Shown: piece by piece, positions 9,659 through 19,866 of the stretch
Position numbering within the stretch: the first letter of the stretch is position 1
Layout of the letters: the number at the start of each line of letters is the position of its first letter
DNA from: an uncultured Bacteroidales bacterium
GTDB lineage: Bacteria > Bacteroidota > Bacteroidia > Bacteroidales > FEN-979
DNA: 64,000 nt
Assembly (NCBI GenBank): GCA_903945175.1
Contig: CAJAUM010000051.1
Span: 62,001 to 126,000 of the forward strand
Reading direction: 5' to 3'
Notes under the pieces: model-generated
Seen by the model: the letters and a program-made list of their open reading frames with translations, nothing else
Database searches by the model: none
Told to the model about the DNA's origin: nothing
Translations under genes and position numbers: made by a program

Positions 9659-12600
9659 TCAGCTCTGCTTTTCAGGAATGGTGATGATAAATTCTGTAAA
9701 TTCTCCCTCTTTCGATTTTACCTCTAATTTGCCTTTATGAATCTGTGTAACGATGTCGAAACTCATCGATAATCCCAACCCGGTTCCCTGGCCGGTGGGT
9801 TTCGTCGTGAAAAACGGGTTGAAAATCTTTTCACGCACATGGTCCGGGATTCCAGTACCATTGTCCCTGATGGTGATCTCAATATTGTTGTTTTTCTTCT
9901 TCGTGATGATGAGCACTTCAGGGCTGAATCCGGGGATCTGTTTTTTTATTTTTTCATCCAGGGCATAACAGGAATTATTAACGATATTCAGGATAACCCG
10001 GCTCAAATCCTGGGGAATAATTGCTGCCTTTCCTACTTCGGGGTCGAGATTTGTTTTGATGCTGGTGTTGAAATTCTTGTCTTTTGCCCGCATGCCATGG
10101 TAGGCGAGGTTGACATATTCTGAAACCATGCCGTTGATTTCGATTAATTCGTATTCTCCGGTTCTGCCCCTTGAATGCTGGAGCATGCCTTTTACAATCG
10201 TTTCAGCGCGTTTGCCATGTTCATTGATTTTTTTGACATTCCCCTTGATCATGCCGATCACCTCTTCAATATCGGCATACTTATCTTCAGAAACTTTGTC
10301 ATGGATGTCTTTAAGAAAATCGGTGAGTTCGTCGGCGAGGTCGGCAGAAAGTGAGGAGAAATTATTTACAAAGTTCAACGGGTTTTGAATTTCATGCGCA
10401 ATCCCGGCAATAAGTGCGCCCAGCGAGGCCAGTTTTTCCGATTGCACAAGTTGGTCCTGGGTCTCTTTTAAATTCTGCAGTGTGTTTTGCAAATCTTCAA
10501 GAATCCTTGTTCGGATAAAGGCAGATATGATGTGCTCTTTTGAATTTTTAATAAAACTCAGATCTTTGGCTTCAAAGGCATTTTCCCTGTTCATGTTTTC
10601 AAGGATCAGGAACGCTTCCACCCTGTTCTCTACCCTGATAACCAGCACAAGCAATGATTTTGGAATTGCAAGTTCATTCAGTATGGATTCACTTTCCCAT
10701 CCGGGGAAATCTGTTTTCAGAAAAATATCTTCAAATACCTCTTCTGCATTTTTCAGGTACCGCTTCTCCGCATCATTTAAACTGAGGGAAACATCGGCAA
10801 GTTGCTGAAGATCCCAGCCAAAACTTGCTTTAAATTTGAATGCATTGGCTTTGTTATCGAAAATGAGTGCAGTCGATTTTTCCACTGACTTGATCACTTT
10901 CATTTTTTCGAGCAGCGATTGAAGCAGGCTCTCGAATGTAATTTCTGAATTGATAGATTTGACGGTTGTATTGATCTTTTCAAGTTCATCATTTTTATTG
11001 GAGAGCTCGTCCGATTGCTTTTCAATTTCCTCTTTTTGCTGAACAACTTCAGCGGTCCGGTCGGCTATTCTTTGCTCCAGAATTCGTTTCTCCAAAAGCA
11101 ATTGCCGGTTCCTGATTATTAAGATCAGGTAGATTATTCCCACCGCCAGAAGAATGTAAATGCCAAAGGCCCATATTGTTGCATACCATGGAGCCAGGAT
11201 CCTGAATTGGTAGGATGCCTCCCGGGCAATCTTTCCGTAAATATTACGTGCCTTCACATGGAAGATGTAGTTTCCTTTCGGGAGGTTTGTATACTCCTTA
11301 TTTGTTTGAACAGACCAATCGGACCATGTTTCATCGAAACCTTCAAGCAGATACTGGTATTGGTTTTCTCCTTTGGGTGCATAAAATGGCGCAGTAAACT
11401 CGAAACGCAAAGAGTTATACTGGTAACTGAACGTTTCATTGCCGGAGAGAATTTTTCCACTCCCGGGAACTTCATTGCCAAAATAGATGACCGAATCGTT
11501 GGTAATGGTGATTTGTCGTATCAATGTAGGATAAGGTTCTGGCTTTAATGTGTTTACTCCAGGATCATATCGTATAAGGCCATCCGGACCGCCGACCCAG
11601 GTAATCCCATTTGGTTCCGGGGCGATGGCCCAAATTACATAATCGGCAATCGGAAGAAATGGCGTGCGATTGACCTGGTATGCATCCCCCTTTTTTTCGA
11701 GTAACATCAAATGGCTTTCATCCCCGGCATTCACCCATAAATTGCCCTGAGGATCTTCGGTGATAAATGAAAACCATTGATCTTCGGCCAATGTATCCGA
11801 TTTTATCAGCGTGATTTTATCGAAAGAAAGGTTGTTGAAATTAAAAAGATATACTCCTTTACGCGTGGATACGCTGATTTTCCCTCCGATCAAATTGATG
11901 GTACTCCCAATGGTTTCAGGCAATCCTGACGATTCAACAAAAAATCTGAGCTGATCTTCCCGGGGTGTGTACCTGAAAATACCCTTGGTCAGGGTCGAAC
12001 CCCAGATATTTCCTTCGGCGTCCTGCAACAGATCATTGATTTCTTCTTCAGGACCCGCCAGTTTCCTTGATTTCCAGGTTCCATGTTGGTTGCTTAAAGA
12101 ATAGAATCCGTTCATTTCACCTAAAAAAACCGTCGATGGATCAGAGGAAGAATTGAGCAATGACATGGCAAATCCATCTTTTACGCGTGTGGCGTGAAAA
12201 TTTGAAACCACGAAAACCCCCTGCGATGTGGCTGCAAGAATTTGATTCCCAAATGGGACGACGGCCCAACACGCAGAAATGATTTCGGGGACAGGCTGGA
12301 ACCCGAACGAGTTTTCATCATAGTAAAAAAGTCCTTGATATGTTGATACATATAATCTGCCGTTGTGCCTTAAAATATGGTTGACCGCGCCATTCAAACC
12401 TGATTTTTCGTCAAAGAATGTCAGGGGTGAAGGTACTTCAATCATGGCGATACCATTGTTCAGAGAGGCCCAGAGGATGTTGTTGTCATCTGCAAACAAC
12501 CCCTGAATATACTCATTCCGCAGGGCCGCTTTTTTATCAATAATCTGCCTTAAATGGCCATTGTGGTCTATGATGATAACCCCTCCGCGTGAAGTGCCTA

Positions 12601-13417
12601 TGGCGTAGGTTCCATTAAACAGGGCCACGCCGGAAGTAATCAGGTTTTTCATGAACAGTTCATCTGATTGCGTAACAAAATCCCTGACACCATTTGAATC
12701 AAGAAGATAGAGTCCCTGGGTTCCTGTAGCTATAAGTATTTGATTATCAGTATACGGAAGCATGGTTTTTATCACAATTGCCCCAGAGACCTTCTCTCCT
12801 TTGGGCACTGGAATCATTGTTTTCTCCTTGAAACGCATCAACCCCTTTTCTTTTACCTGAAAATAGAGGATGTTGGCAACATCGAATCCGGCAATAATTT
12901 CAAATTCAGGTTTTATCGATTCCATTTTCCCACCCTGATATTTGAAAATAATATTTTTGGTGATGAAATAGACCCCATCCTTTGTTGGGAATATTTGTAA
13001 AACATCCCGAAAGGAGGGAATTGAAAGGTCTGTTGAATCGATCAGGCTTTTAAAAATCAGGTCTCCCTGTGTGTTGGGCGCCAGCACGCCGATTTCACCC
13101 AAGGCGCCAACAAAAACATTCCCAAGGCTATCACAGGCCAACGCAGAGACCCTGGTGGTTTTTTCAGTTGGGATCAGCCGCCAGAATTCACCGTCGTATT
13201 GCAGGACACCAGCAAAATTTCCAAAATAGAGTATTCCTGAAGGGTCACGGGTAATTGAAAAATTCTGGGCATGCGCCTTGTACATGACAGGCGAGAAATT
13301 TTTTATAAATGGAAATCCCTGCTCATTTTCTTTGGTGGGCTGCCCGGTAACAATCGCTGACAGGAATAATAAAAAGAAGGCAATGACCAGTTTATTCATA
13401 ATCCTTCGCTTATGCAT
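9659..13417 (-). CDS. Propeller/Y_Y_Y-type sensor histidine kinase
   Basis: Membrane sensor kinase of about 1250 residues. The best initiator is probably the second Met (13399), which puts a signal peptide first; the first Met is at 13417. The periplasmic part (about 40-690) has repeated two-component-propeller blades, followed by a Y_Y_Y domain ([15 protein letters not shown]) and one membrane helix near 765-790. The cytoplasmic part has a coiled coil, a GAF-like region, then HisKA with His1008 ([10 protein letters not shown]) and HATPase boxes DNGTGIP and GTGLGLS. Unlike the SusR-type hybrids there is no receiver or AraC domain at the C-terminus. The kinase core closely resembles that of the soluble kinase at 23083. 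The gene overlaps the preceding stop by 8 bases if the first Met is used. Confidence 0.93.
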   Translation of the reverse strand: MHKRRIMNKLVIAFFLLFLSAIVTGQPTKENEQGFPFIKNFSPVMYKAHAQNFSITRDPSGILYFGNFAGVLQYDGEFWRLIPTEKTTRVSALACDSLGNVFVGALGEIGVLAPNTQGDLIFKSLIDSTDLSIPSFRDVLQIFPTKDGVYFITKNIIFKYQGGKMESIKPEFEIIAGFDVANILYFQVKEKGLMRFKEKTMIPVPKGEKVSGAIVIKTMLPYTDNQILIATGTQGLYLLDSNGVRDFVTQSDELFMKNLITSGVALFNGTYAIGTSRGGVIIIDHNGHLRQIIDKKAALRNEYIQGLFADDNNILWASLNNGIAMIEVPSPLTFFDEKSGLNGAVNHILRHNGRLYVSTYQGLFYYDENSFGFQPVPEIISACWAVVPFGNQILAATSQGVFVVSNFHATRVKDGFAMSLLNSSSDPSTVFLGEMNGFYSLSNQHGTWKSRKLAGPEEEINDLLQDAEGNIWGSTLTKGIFRYTPREDQLRFFVESSGLPETIGSTINLIGGKISVSTRKGVYLFNFNNLSFDKITLIKSDTLAEDQWFSFITEDPQGNLWVNAGDESHLMLLEKKGDAYQVNRTPFLPIADYVIWAIAPEPNGITWVGGPDGLIRYDPGVNTLKPEPYPTLIRQITITNDSVIYFGNEVPGSGKILSGNETFSYQYNSLRFEFTAPFYAPKGENQYQYLLEGFDETWSDWSVQTNKEYTNLPKGNYIFHVKARNIYGKIAREASYQFRILAPWYATIWAFGIYILLAVGIIYLILIIRNRQLLLEKRILEQRIADRTAEVVQQKEEIEKQSDELSNKNDELEKINTTVKSINSEITFESLLQSLLEKMKVIKSVEKSTALIFDNKANAFKFKASFGWDLQQLADVSLSLNDAEKRYLKNAEEVFEDIFLKTDFPGWESESILNELAIPKSLLVLVIRVENRVEAFLILENMNRENAFEAKDLSFIKNSKEHIISAFIRTRILEDLQNTLQNLKETQDQLVQSEKLASLGALIAGIAHEIQNPLNFVNNFSSLSADLADELTDFLKDIHDKVSEDKYADIEEVIGMIKGNVKKINEHGKRAETIVKGMLQHSRGRTGEYELIEINGMVSEYVNLAYHGMRAKDKNFNTSIKTNLDPEVGKAAIIPQDLSRVILNIVNNSCYALDEKIKKQIPGFSPEVLIITKKKNNNIEITIRDNGTGIPDHVREKIFNPFFTTKPTGQGTGLGLSMSFDIVTQIHKGKLEVKSKEGEFTEFIITIPEKQS

Positions 13418-16337
13418 TGTTATTATTAAAAAAGAGTTGAAGATACCGTGCTGTCATTACCGGATCATCTGTCATCATCTCGTAGATCTTCTCATTCGGA
13501 ATGCGCAGCATATATCCACCCTCTGATTTTACAACCATGGGATTAGCATCTGCTCCTTCTGATTGCTTCGAATTACTTAGCGCAGTAACGGTTGGCTCAT
13601 GGAGACTTATAATAAGATTAAGAATCTTTATTTCAGGAACTGGTGCAAAGAATTCGGTGGTTTTTAGCAGCAAAATTTTTTCATAGATGAGAAGATCAGC
13701 ATTCTTTTCTCTCAATTTTATTTTTCGAAAAATTTCAGACAACGGGATCGTCGCTTTTTTCTCAAAACGGATCATGGTATCAATGTAGTAGGCACTGAAC
13801 CCTGAATAAAGAATCCATGCCGACAATTCTCCGAGAAGCGGGTCAGGGTTTACAATGTTGGCTGCCAGTAAGGCCTCAGCCTTTACTGAATCGTCTTCAG
13901 GTATATGCGAAAGTGTATCGATGGCACATGCTTTTGTCCAACGGTTAATTTTTGAATAATCCTTGTTGATGATATCCTCAATCCGTTTAACCATGGTCAT
14001 CGTTTCCTGTGGAAAACGCAGGCTGAAACGATGCAACTTTTCCAAAACCGACAAATCCTCAAAAATTGGGAAAAACAGCTCCTTGATATCATCTGAAATC
14101 GTCATATCGCTGATTTCCAGTGCGTATATCTTTGCATTGGTATCCTGACTTTCGATGTTTTCGCGGATATGTCCGATGGTCTTTGAATCATAAAGAAGCG
14201 AAAGCAGGAGAAAAACATGCTCCTTTTTATCCTCCAACTCCTGAAGAAGGGCCTGGCGGATAGAACGTGTATTGATGTTCGCGGTGAGGTCATTCAAAGA
14301 GGCCATGATCCAAACCATGGTTTCAACAGAATCTTCGATGGTTTGTTTGATGAAGGTGATCTCAGTGGCAGAAGCGTGATATTCAAGGTTACTCAATGAC
14401 AGTAAGACCTGGAAGCGAATATCATGATCGGGGTGGTACATTTTCTCCCGTAGATATTTTATAGAATTGGCTCCTCCGACGGCCTCAAAAAGCCGAAGAA
14501 TTTTTTGTTGAATTGGTTTGTGGGTGTTGATTTTTTCGAAAAACCGGTCCAGCTCCTTGAGAATGGGCTCCCCGATTATTTTTATTGCCTCCCCGGCAGA
14601 ATGGGCGTTTTCAGGGATGAGAAGGTTTTCAATAATAGGTGGCCAGAGTTCAACCCGCTTAATTTTACCGGCCGAAATAATGGCTGCTTTTTTAACGCCC
14701 GGATCATCATCATTGATCAGGTTAATGAGCAGTTTGTAGGTGTTATACCTGCCGGAAGATCCCAGCAGGTGGGCTGCCATCAGTCTTTCCCTTACTTTAT
14801 CTGAGTGAGCAATATCAACCATGTACTCGAAGGTATAATCTTCTCCCTCTTTCCTTTTTTTTTCATGGGAGGAGAGGAATGCGATTTCTTTACCAGCCAC
14901 CTTGAAGCTGGCAGGCGCCACCGTATCAAAAAAGTCAGTTAATTTTTGAAAATGGTCAGCCTTTGCATTGGAAAACGTTTGCGTGATTAAGGTAACCATG
15001 GGATCCTGCTCATTCACTCCGCTGACTTTCATTTCGCTTAACTTGGTTTTAAGCATGCTCCTGTATTCCTCATACATTTTGAAAGCGACCCAAATCCACA
15101 GTCCGAGTACAACAATGAATATCCATGTGTAATGAACCAGCGTGATGGCCGGAAAGATGGAAAATATTAAGATTACGGCGCCTGTGATGACGGTTCCAGA
15201 GGCTTTTGGAATACCTTCGATTTGATTTTGAAAAGGGAGACGCTGTTCGGTGGGAACAGGTTGGTACAATAGCTGAAATGCCGGTTCGTAAACAGCTCCC
15301 CGGATGGATCGTTCAAAAAGGCGGGCCAGCGCGATAAAGGAGAAAAACATGCCGATCGGGCCGTAGAGCGCTCCGAATCCTGCCGCTAAAATGATGCTGA
15401 AAATAAGGATGATTGGCAATGACAGTAAACTGGGACGGATGCCGTATTTATTGAGGAACCTCCCGGATACAAGTTTTAACAGAATCTCCAGGAATGCCAG
15501 GGAACCCAGAAAAATTGCGATGAACCGGGCAATGTCCTGCGGGTTGTTTGCAAATTCAACCTTGGTTTGTGCGAGGAATAAAAAATCGACGAACAAGTAT
15601 CCAAAAATAGGAAGCAGCGCCATCAGGGAAATGATGCGGAAATAGGGTTTTTTCAAGAGATTCCAGTAATTCCAATCCGAGGGGGATGATTTATCAACCT
15701 TGACGGAATGGGCGATTCCGGATTGAAGCTGATCTTTAAATTTTGTGAAAATGAACAGCACCATGATAAGGCAGATAAACAGAGATGCTGAAGCCAGGAA
15801 GAGGAGGTTGGATGTGTTGAGAAATTTCAGGATCAGCGGTATTGAAAGATATCCTATCATATATGAAACAACCTCGCCAATGCTGATCAATGCGAAAATT
15901 CTTTTTCCCTGCCTGACATTGAAAAGCCGGCCTGCAATCCCCCAAAAATTGACCAGGGTGATGTACACCATCAACCTCACCCAGGTATACATAATGAATG
16001 TTATCCAGCTTGAATCAAAGGCATAAACACCGATACTGATTGCGAGGACGCTAAGAAAAACAAACAGGAATTTAATGACAACCTGGTGGTATAAACTTAA
16101 TTTTTTATCGATAAGTGAAAATATCCACCACGCTAAATAGATGATGACCCCAGAGGCAATAAATGATACCGGTATCATTTTGGGTTTGAAGTGCTTAAGG
16201 AAAATGGCATTGGAGGCGGTAAAGTAAAAGGAGATGGACATGCCGATAAAAAACGAAAACACCATCAACACGAGGACCGGTTTATATTCCTCGTTGCGGA
16301 TGTTCAGCATTTTCGTTAACCACGATCTCTGTCTCAT
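13410..16337 (-). CDS. MFS/NTT-like multi-spanning membrane protein with C-terminal HEAT-type repeats
   Basis: About 975 residues. The first 440 contain roughly twelve hydrophobic helices arranged like the Npt1/Npt2 (ATP/ADP translocase-like) branch of the major facilitator fold. The remainder is soluble, with helical repeats of HEAT type (LINLINDDDPGVKKAAIISA is one unit), as in Bacteroidota 'NTP transporter' paralogues of unknown substrate. I chose Met at 16337 because it falls 10 bases after the formyltransferase stop; the longer frame from 16400 would overlap that gene by 53 bases. It overlaps the downstream kinase, so the two are likely made together. Transport of nucleotides is only a family-level guess; a sensor or scaffold role is equally possible. 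Confidence 0.82.
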   Translation of the reverse strand: MRQRSWLTKMLNIRNEEYKPVLVLMVFSFFIGMSISFYFTASNAIFLKHFKPKMIPVSFIASGVIIYLAWWIFSLIDKKLSLYHQVVIKFLFVFLSVLAISIGVYAFDSSWITFIMYTWVRLMVYITLVNFWGIAGRLFNVRQGKRIFALISIGEVVSYMIGYLSIPLILKFLNTSNLLFLASASLFICLIMVLFIFTKFKDQLQSGIAHSVKVDKSSPSDWNYWNLLKKPYFRIISLMALLPIFGYLFVDFLFLAQTKVEFANNPQDIARFIAIFLGSLAFLEILLKLVSGRFLNKYGIRPSLLSLPIILIFSIILAAGFGALYGPIGMFFSFIALARLFERSIRGAVYEPAFQLLYQPVPTEQRLPFQNQIEGIPKASGTVITGAVILIFSIFPAITLVHYTWIFIVVLGLWIWVAFKMYEEYRSMLKTKLSEMKVSGVNEQDPMVTLITQTFSNAKADHFQKLTDFFDTVAPASFKVAGKEIAFLSSHEKKRKEGEDYTFEYMVDIAHSDKVRERLMAAHLLGSSGRYNTYKLLINLINDDDPGVKKAAIISAGKIKRVELWPPIIENLLIPENAHSAGEAIKIIGEPILKELDRFFEKINTHKPIQQKILRLFEAVGGANSIKYLREKMYHPDHDIRFQVLLSLSNLEYHASATEITFIKQTIEDSVETMVWIMASLNDLTANINTRSIRQALLQELEDKKEHVFLLLSLLYDSKTIGHIRENIESQDTNAKIYALEISDMTISDDIKELFFPIFEDLSVLEKLHRFSLRFPQETMTMVKRIEDIINKDYSKINRWTKACAIDTLSHIPEDDSVKAEALLAANIVNPDPLLGELSAWILYSGFSAYYIDTMIRFEKKATIPLSEIFRKIKLREKNADLLIYEKILLLKTTEFFAPVPEIKILNLIISLHEPTVTALSNSKQSEGADANPMVVKSEGGYMLRIPNEKIYEMMTDDPVMTARYLQLFFNNNNA

Positions 16338-16347
16338 GCCAAAACGG

Positions 16348-17226
16348 TCATTTCGTAAGTAAGGGATGATCGGGAACTTTGTACAACTCGTTGCGGTCAT
16401 CCGTTGCGGGTTTCAGCAGCAATTGTTTGATCTCTTCCGGGAGTTCTTTGCTGAAGTCAATCCGCGTAACATGCCCACTTTTACCACAGGCTTGCCGGGC
16501 GATGATTTTAGAGATCAGTGTTACACCCATCCAGGTGCTCACGCTCGTGATCTTTTCAAACATCGTAATCACGCTCTTCGGATAGGTTCCATCTTCAAGG
16601 CAAATGTTTATTGGCGTCGAAATCCCTGTGGTGGGGCCGATGTCGATCAGTTCGGTAATCTTGTGAATGGTAAAAACGGAGGTTTTCAAACCTTTCCTGA
16701 TTGCCTCGTGAAAAGGTTGTGGCCCTATCCCGATATGTTTCGGGAGGTCGGAAGGATGAAAATTATAGGCTCCGATTGTCGGGTAGTCAAAGAGAAAAGA
16801 ATCAAGCTTTTGTCCGAAGACTAACATAAAAAGGAGCTCAGGATTCCAGGTCTTGTAAATGTTCCTGAAATAATCTGTCTTTACTGACCCGGTATAACAT
16901 GGAACGCCAATATTCATGCAGGAATCGAGGACTTTGCTTCTGAGCTCGCTTCTCTCTTCGTCGTTGTATTCGTTCCAGACCCTCTTTTTTTTCGTTATCC
17001 TGGCATTCGGATTTATGGAATCATCAGTGGCAACACCAATTATGTTGAGCTGATCCGGATACCTCTTTTCATAAAGAGCAAGCGCATTTAAAAGATTATT
17101 TCCACCATTGCAACTTACAAATAGTACAAGTCTGATACCTTTTCCCTGATTCAGTTTCGGCTTGTCTGGCAGAAATAAATCTCCCCAGAGGGATTCAGAA
17201 TCAGTGATTTTTTTGTATTCTTTCAT
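16348..17226 (-). CDS. Formyltransferase-family protein
   Basis: 292-residue protein of the 10-formyltetrahydrofolate-dependent transferase superfamily (Fmt, PurN, sugar N-formyltransferases). The catalytic Asn-His-Asp set is visible: YNFHPSDLP supplies Asn and His, and ELIDIGPTTG supplies the Asp about 35 residues later. The Fmt C-terminal tRNA-binding domain is missing, and an unusual N-terminal stretch of about 30 residues precedes the first strand. It is therefore not the housekeeping methionyl-tRNA enzyme. An amine on a sugar or small metabolite is a more likely acceptor. It sits 13 bases downstream of the TonB receptor and 10 bases upstream of the membrane HEAT protein, inside the signalling run. 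Confidence 0.82.
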   Translation of the reverse strand: MKEYKKITDSESLWGDLFLPDKPKLNQGKGIRLVLFVSCNGGNNLLNALALYEKRYPDQLNIIGVATDDSINPNARITKKKRVWNEYNDEERSELRSKVLDSCMNIGVPCYTGSVKTDYFRNIYKTWNPELLFMLVFGQKLDSFLFDYPTIGAYNFHPSDLPKHIGIGPQPFHEAIRKGLKTSVFTIHKITELIDIGPTTGISTPINICLEDGTYPKSVITMFEKITSVSTWMGVTLISKIIARQACGKSGHVTRIDFSKELPEEIKQLLLKPATDDRNELYKVPDHPLLTK

Positions 17227-17239
17227 GAATAGCGCGTGA

Positions 17240-19840
17240 TTAAAAGTCGTAGGATAGTTTGATTAGCAGATGTCTTCCACGTTGGAGAATGCTTGTAGGA
17301 CTGTTGACGCCATCGGCTGCCTTGGTGCCGGGATCAAAATAGTTTGTATTCAGGATGTTGTTGCACACCAACTGAAGTGCAAGTCCTGGAACAATTTTCT
17401 TATTTGAATAGGTGATGGCCCCATTCAGAATGGCAGTGGACGGGAAAACATCCGTATTCAATGGTACGGTAGTACCCTGGCCGGTTGGCCGGTTTCCAAC
17501 AAAATTCAGCCGGAGGTTAATGTTCAACTGATTGAAGAATTCTTTATTTGCGCCAATATTGAACTGATGACTTGAAATATCTCCTACTCTGTTATCAACC
17601 TCTCCGGTTTCGGAATATGTTTGCCTGGGATCACAGAAGGTATAATTGAAATAGGCCGAAAAAGTTTCAATCTGGTATATGGCATTGGCCTGTATTCCCA
17701 TGATTCTGAATCTTCCGATATTCTGATTCTGGATTAATCCCGAATTTCCCACCTTGACCGTACCAACTACATTGTCGATAAAGTCGTAATATATCTCCAT
17801 ATCTGCATGGAATGCCTTGTTCAGTCGAAATCCTGCACACAACTCAATATTTTGTATGTTTTCTGTTTTCAACGTCGGGTTGGAAATCCGATTCGCTACC
17901 ACCGAATATTTTGTCCAGTTCGATACATTCATGATCCCACTGGAGTATATGGCTTTAAATGTGAATTTTCCCGGGGAATAAACCAGGGCCAGGCGCGGGC
18001 TGACTTTACTGCCAAATCCATCGTTGGTACGCACCAGGTTAAAGTCGTAACGAAGTCCGAATGTGATTTTGAAGTTACGAAAAGCCTGGAAAGTTCCCTG
18101 GGAATAGGCTCCTAAATCCCAGACATTGTACTCATTGCCCCCTTTTGGCGAAGGAATGATTACAGCTGAATCTTCTGGCGTATCAGTCAAACTGGAATAA
18201 TATTGTCCCTGCAGCGTACTGTTACGTACTTCAAGTCCTGAAACCAGGTCGAACCTCGAAACCGGACGGTAAATAACCTTGAATTCGGTACGAAGTTGTT
18301 TCGACAGCTCATACATGTACATGGTGATCCAGTCAGGGGTTTTATTTTTGACCAGGTCAGGCAGTTTTTTATTACCACGGGCATAATTGGACACTGTTAC
18401 AAAGGTAAAATCATCACTTACCGCATGAAGACGATAGGTAGTAATGTTAGAGAAGAAGACCTTTTCACTGATCTGGTTTTCATATTTTGCGAAAAAATAG
18501 GAAAGTTGAGGGATCCAGCTAAATCCGTTGTCGGAACCTGCAACATAGGTGTCGGTAAACTGGGTGAGACCTCCCCGCCAGTATTTCCAGGTTTGAAAAC
18601 CAATTGTGAAATTTCCAATTTTAAGTTTCCCGTTCAGCAACCAGCTTTTGGTTTCATTGGAGAAGCCGATCTTATGTCCTTTTACAATCTGATCATAGGC
18701 CGATTTATCCAGATCCCTTGCTGTTTCTGCACCCAGTGGCGTCAGGGTAAGCTGGCTGGAATCGGCAGAGAGCGAATAATAGGGATTGGTGAACGGAAGG
18801 TTTTGTTTAATCAGGTATTCCTTGGCACCTGAAGGCATATCAAGCAGTTTGTTATAATCTACACTGTTGTATACATTGGGATCGTAATCAAAATATTTCT
18901 GGCTGGAGATATCCATTTCATCGGAATGATACAGCCTGCTGGTAACGGTAAATGCGATGCTGCGATATTTACCGGAGAGACTGAGATCGACCGTCTGCGT
19001 ATTATACGTGCCATAGTTTACACTGGCGCTGATACCAATATTTCTGCCGGGTTTAATGGCATCCACCGAATTTCGCATGATCACGTTGATCACGCCGGCA
19101 AAGGCATTCGGGCCGTACATGGTGGAGGCCGGTCCGTAAATGATTTCAACCCTTTCAATGTTGGACAACGGATATTGTCTGTCAACATAAGCCCAGTTGG
19201 TCCAAAGATCATTTTCCTCGATACCGTCAAACAGCAGCAGGGTTTTTTCTGTATTGTTCTGACGGAAACCGCGCTGATAAATATTTGCATATTCGGGCCC
19301 ATAGAACATGGTCAGGTCAAATCCGGGAACATCTTTCAGCAATTCAACAAGGTCATTATACCCTCGTTTTTTAATTTCGTCCCGGGTAATTACCACGATG
19401 GTTGCCGGAGCTTCGTAAATAGATTCTGCTTTTTTTGAAACGGATGTAACTACCTGTGCACCTCCGCTGAGTTTTATGTTGTTCACCATACGGATGAATG
19501 CAGGAGGATCAAACAGGTTTGCTTCGTAGGTGGGATTTATCTGCAAAAGATATCCTGTTTCCTGTGCAGCCAACTCATTGGAATCAATGGCAATGTATGT
19601 CATGGCGAGTAAACGGTAGCCCTCCACCTTTTGTTTTTCATTGAATCCTTGATGAACACAATGATTCAGCGTGCGTATCACCTCCGAAAATTTCCCAATA
19701 TCGTAAAATTTGCGTGCTTGATTCAGGGTTACATCACTGCATTCCTGAGCCCTGGATAATACAGACAGGATAAGGACAAAGGTGAGGGTCAGAAATCCCC
19801 GGAACGATGTCCTGTATTTGAAAATCTGATGCATAATCAA
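17240..19840 (-). CDS. TonB-dependent receptor with N-terminal TPR-like module
   Basis: Outer-membrane active-transport receptor of 866 residues. After the signal peptide, residues 35-125 form two or three TPR-like helical hairpins in place of the carboxypeptidase-regulatory domain common in this phylum. The plug follows (APATIVVITRDEIKKRGYNDLVELLKDVPG, then ERVEIIYGPASTMYGPNAFAGVINVI), then a 22-strand type barrel ending in an aromatic residue (LSYDF). No SusD partner is encoded next to it. It begins 26 bases after the NTPase gene and ends 13 bases before the formyltransferase. The ligand is unknown. Confidence 0.93.
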   Translation of the reverse strand: MIMHQIFKYRTSFRGFLTLTFVLILSVLSRAQECSDVTLNQARKFYDIGKFSEVIRTLNHCVHQGFNEKQKVEGYRLLAMTYIAIDSNELAAQETGYLLQINPTYEANLFDPPAFIRMVNNIKLSGGAQVVTSVSKKAESIYEAPATIVVITRDEIKKRGYNDLVELLKDVPGFDLTMFYGPEYANIYQRGFRQNNTEKTLLLFDGIEENDLWTNWAYVDRQYPLSNIERVEIIYGPASTMYGPNAFAGVINVIMRNSVDAIKPGRNIGISASVNYGTYNTQTVDLSLSGKYRSIAFTVTSRLYHSDEMDISSQKYFDYDPNVYNSVDYNKLLDMPSGAKEYLIKQNLPFTNPYYSLSADSSQLTLTPLGAETARDLDKSAYDQIVKGHKIGFSNETKSWLLNGKLKIGNFTIGFQTWKYWRGGLTQFTDTYVAGSDNGFSWIPQLSYFFAKYENQISEKVFFSNITTYRLHAVSDDFTFVTVSNYARGNKKLPDLVKNKTPDWITMYMYELSKQLRTEFKVIYRPVSRFDLVSGLEVRNSTLQGQYYSSLTDTPEDSAVIIPSPKGGNEYNVWDLGAYSQGTFQAFRNFKITFGLRYDFNLVRTNDGFGSKVSPRLALVYSPGKFTFKAIYSSGIMNVSNWTKYSVVANRISNPTLKTENIQNIELCAGFRLNKAFHADMEIYYDFIDNVVGTVKVGNSGLIQNQNIGRFRIMGIQANAIYQIETFSAYFNYTFCDPRQTYSETGEVDNRVGDISSHQFNIGANKEFFNQLNINLRLNFVGNRPTGQGTTVPLNTDVFPSTAILNGAITYSNKKIVPGLALQLVCNNILNTNYFDPGTKAADGVNSPTSILQRGRHLLIKLSYDF

Positions 19841-19866
19841 TTCGTTTGTATGTAAGCACTCGCCTT

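Noticed and set aside
16338-16400. Upstream start of the NTT/HEAT protein at 16400
   Set aside because: It would overlap the formyltransferase by 53 bases and add a non-family leader; Met at 16337 lies just after that gene's stop.
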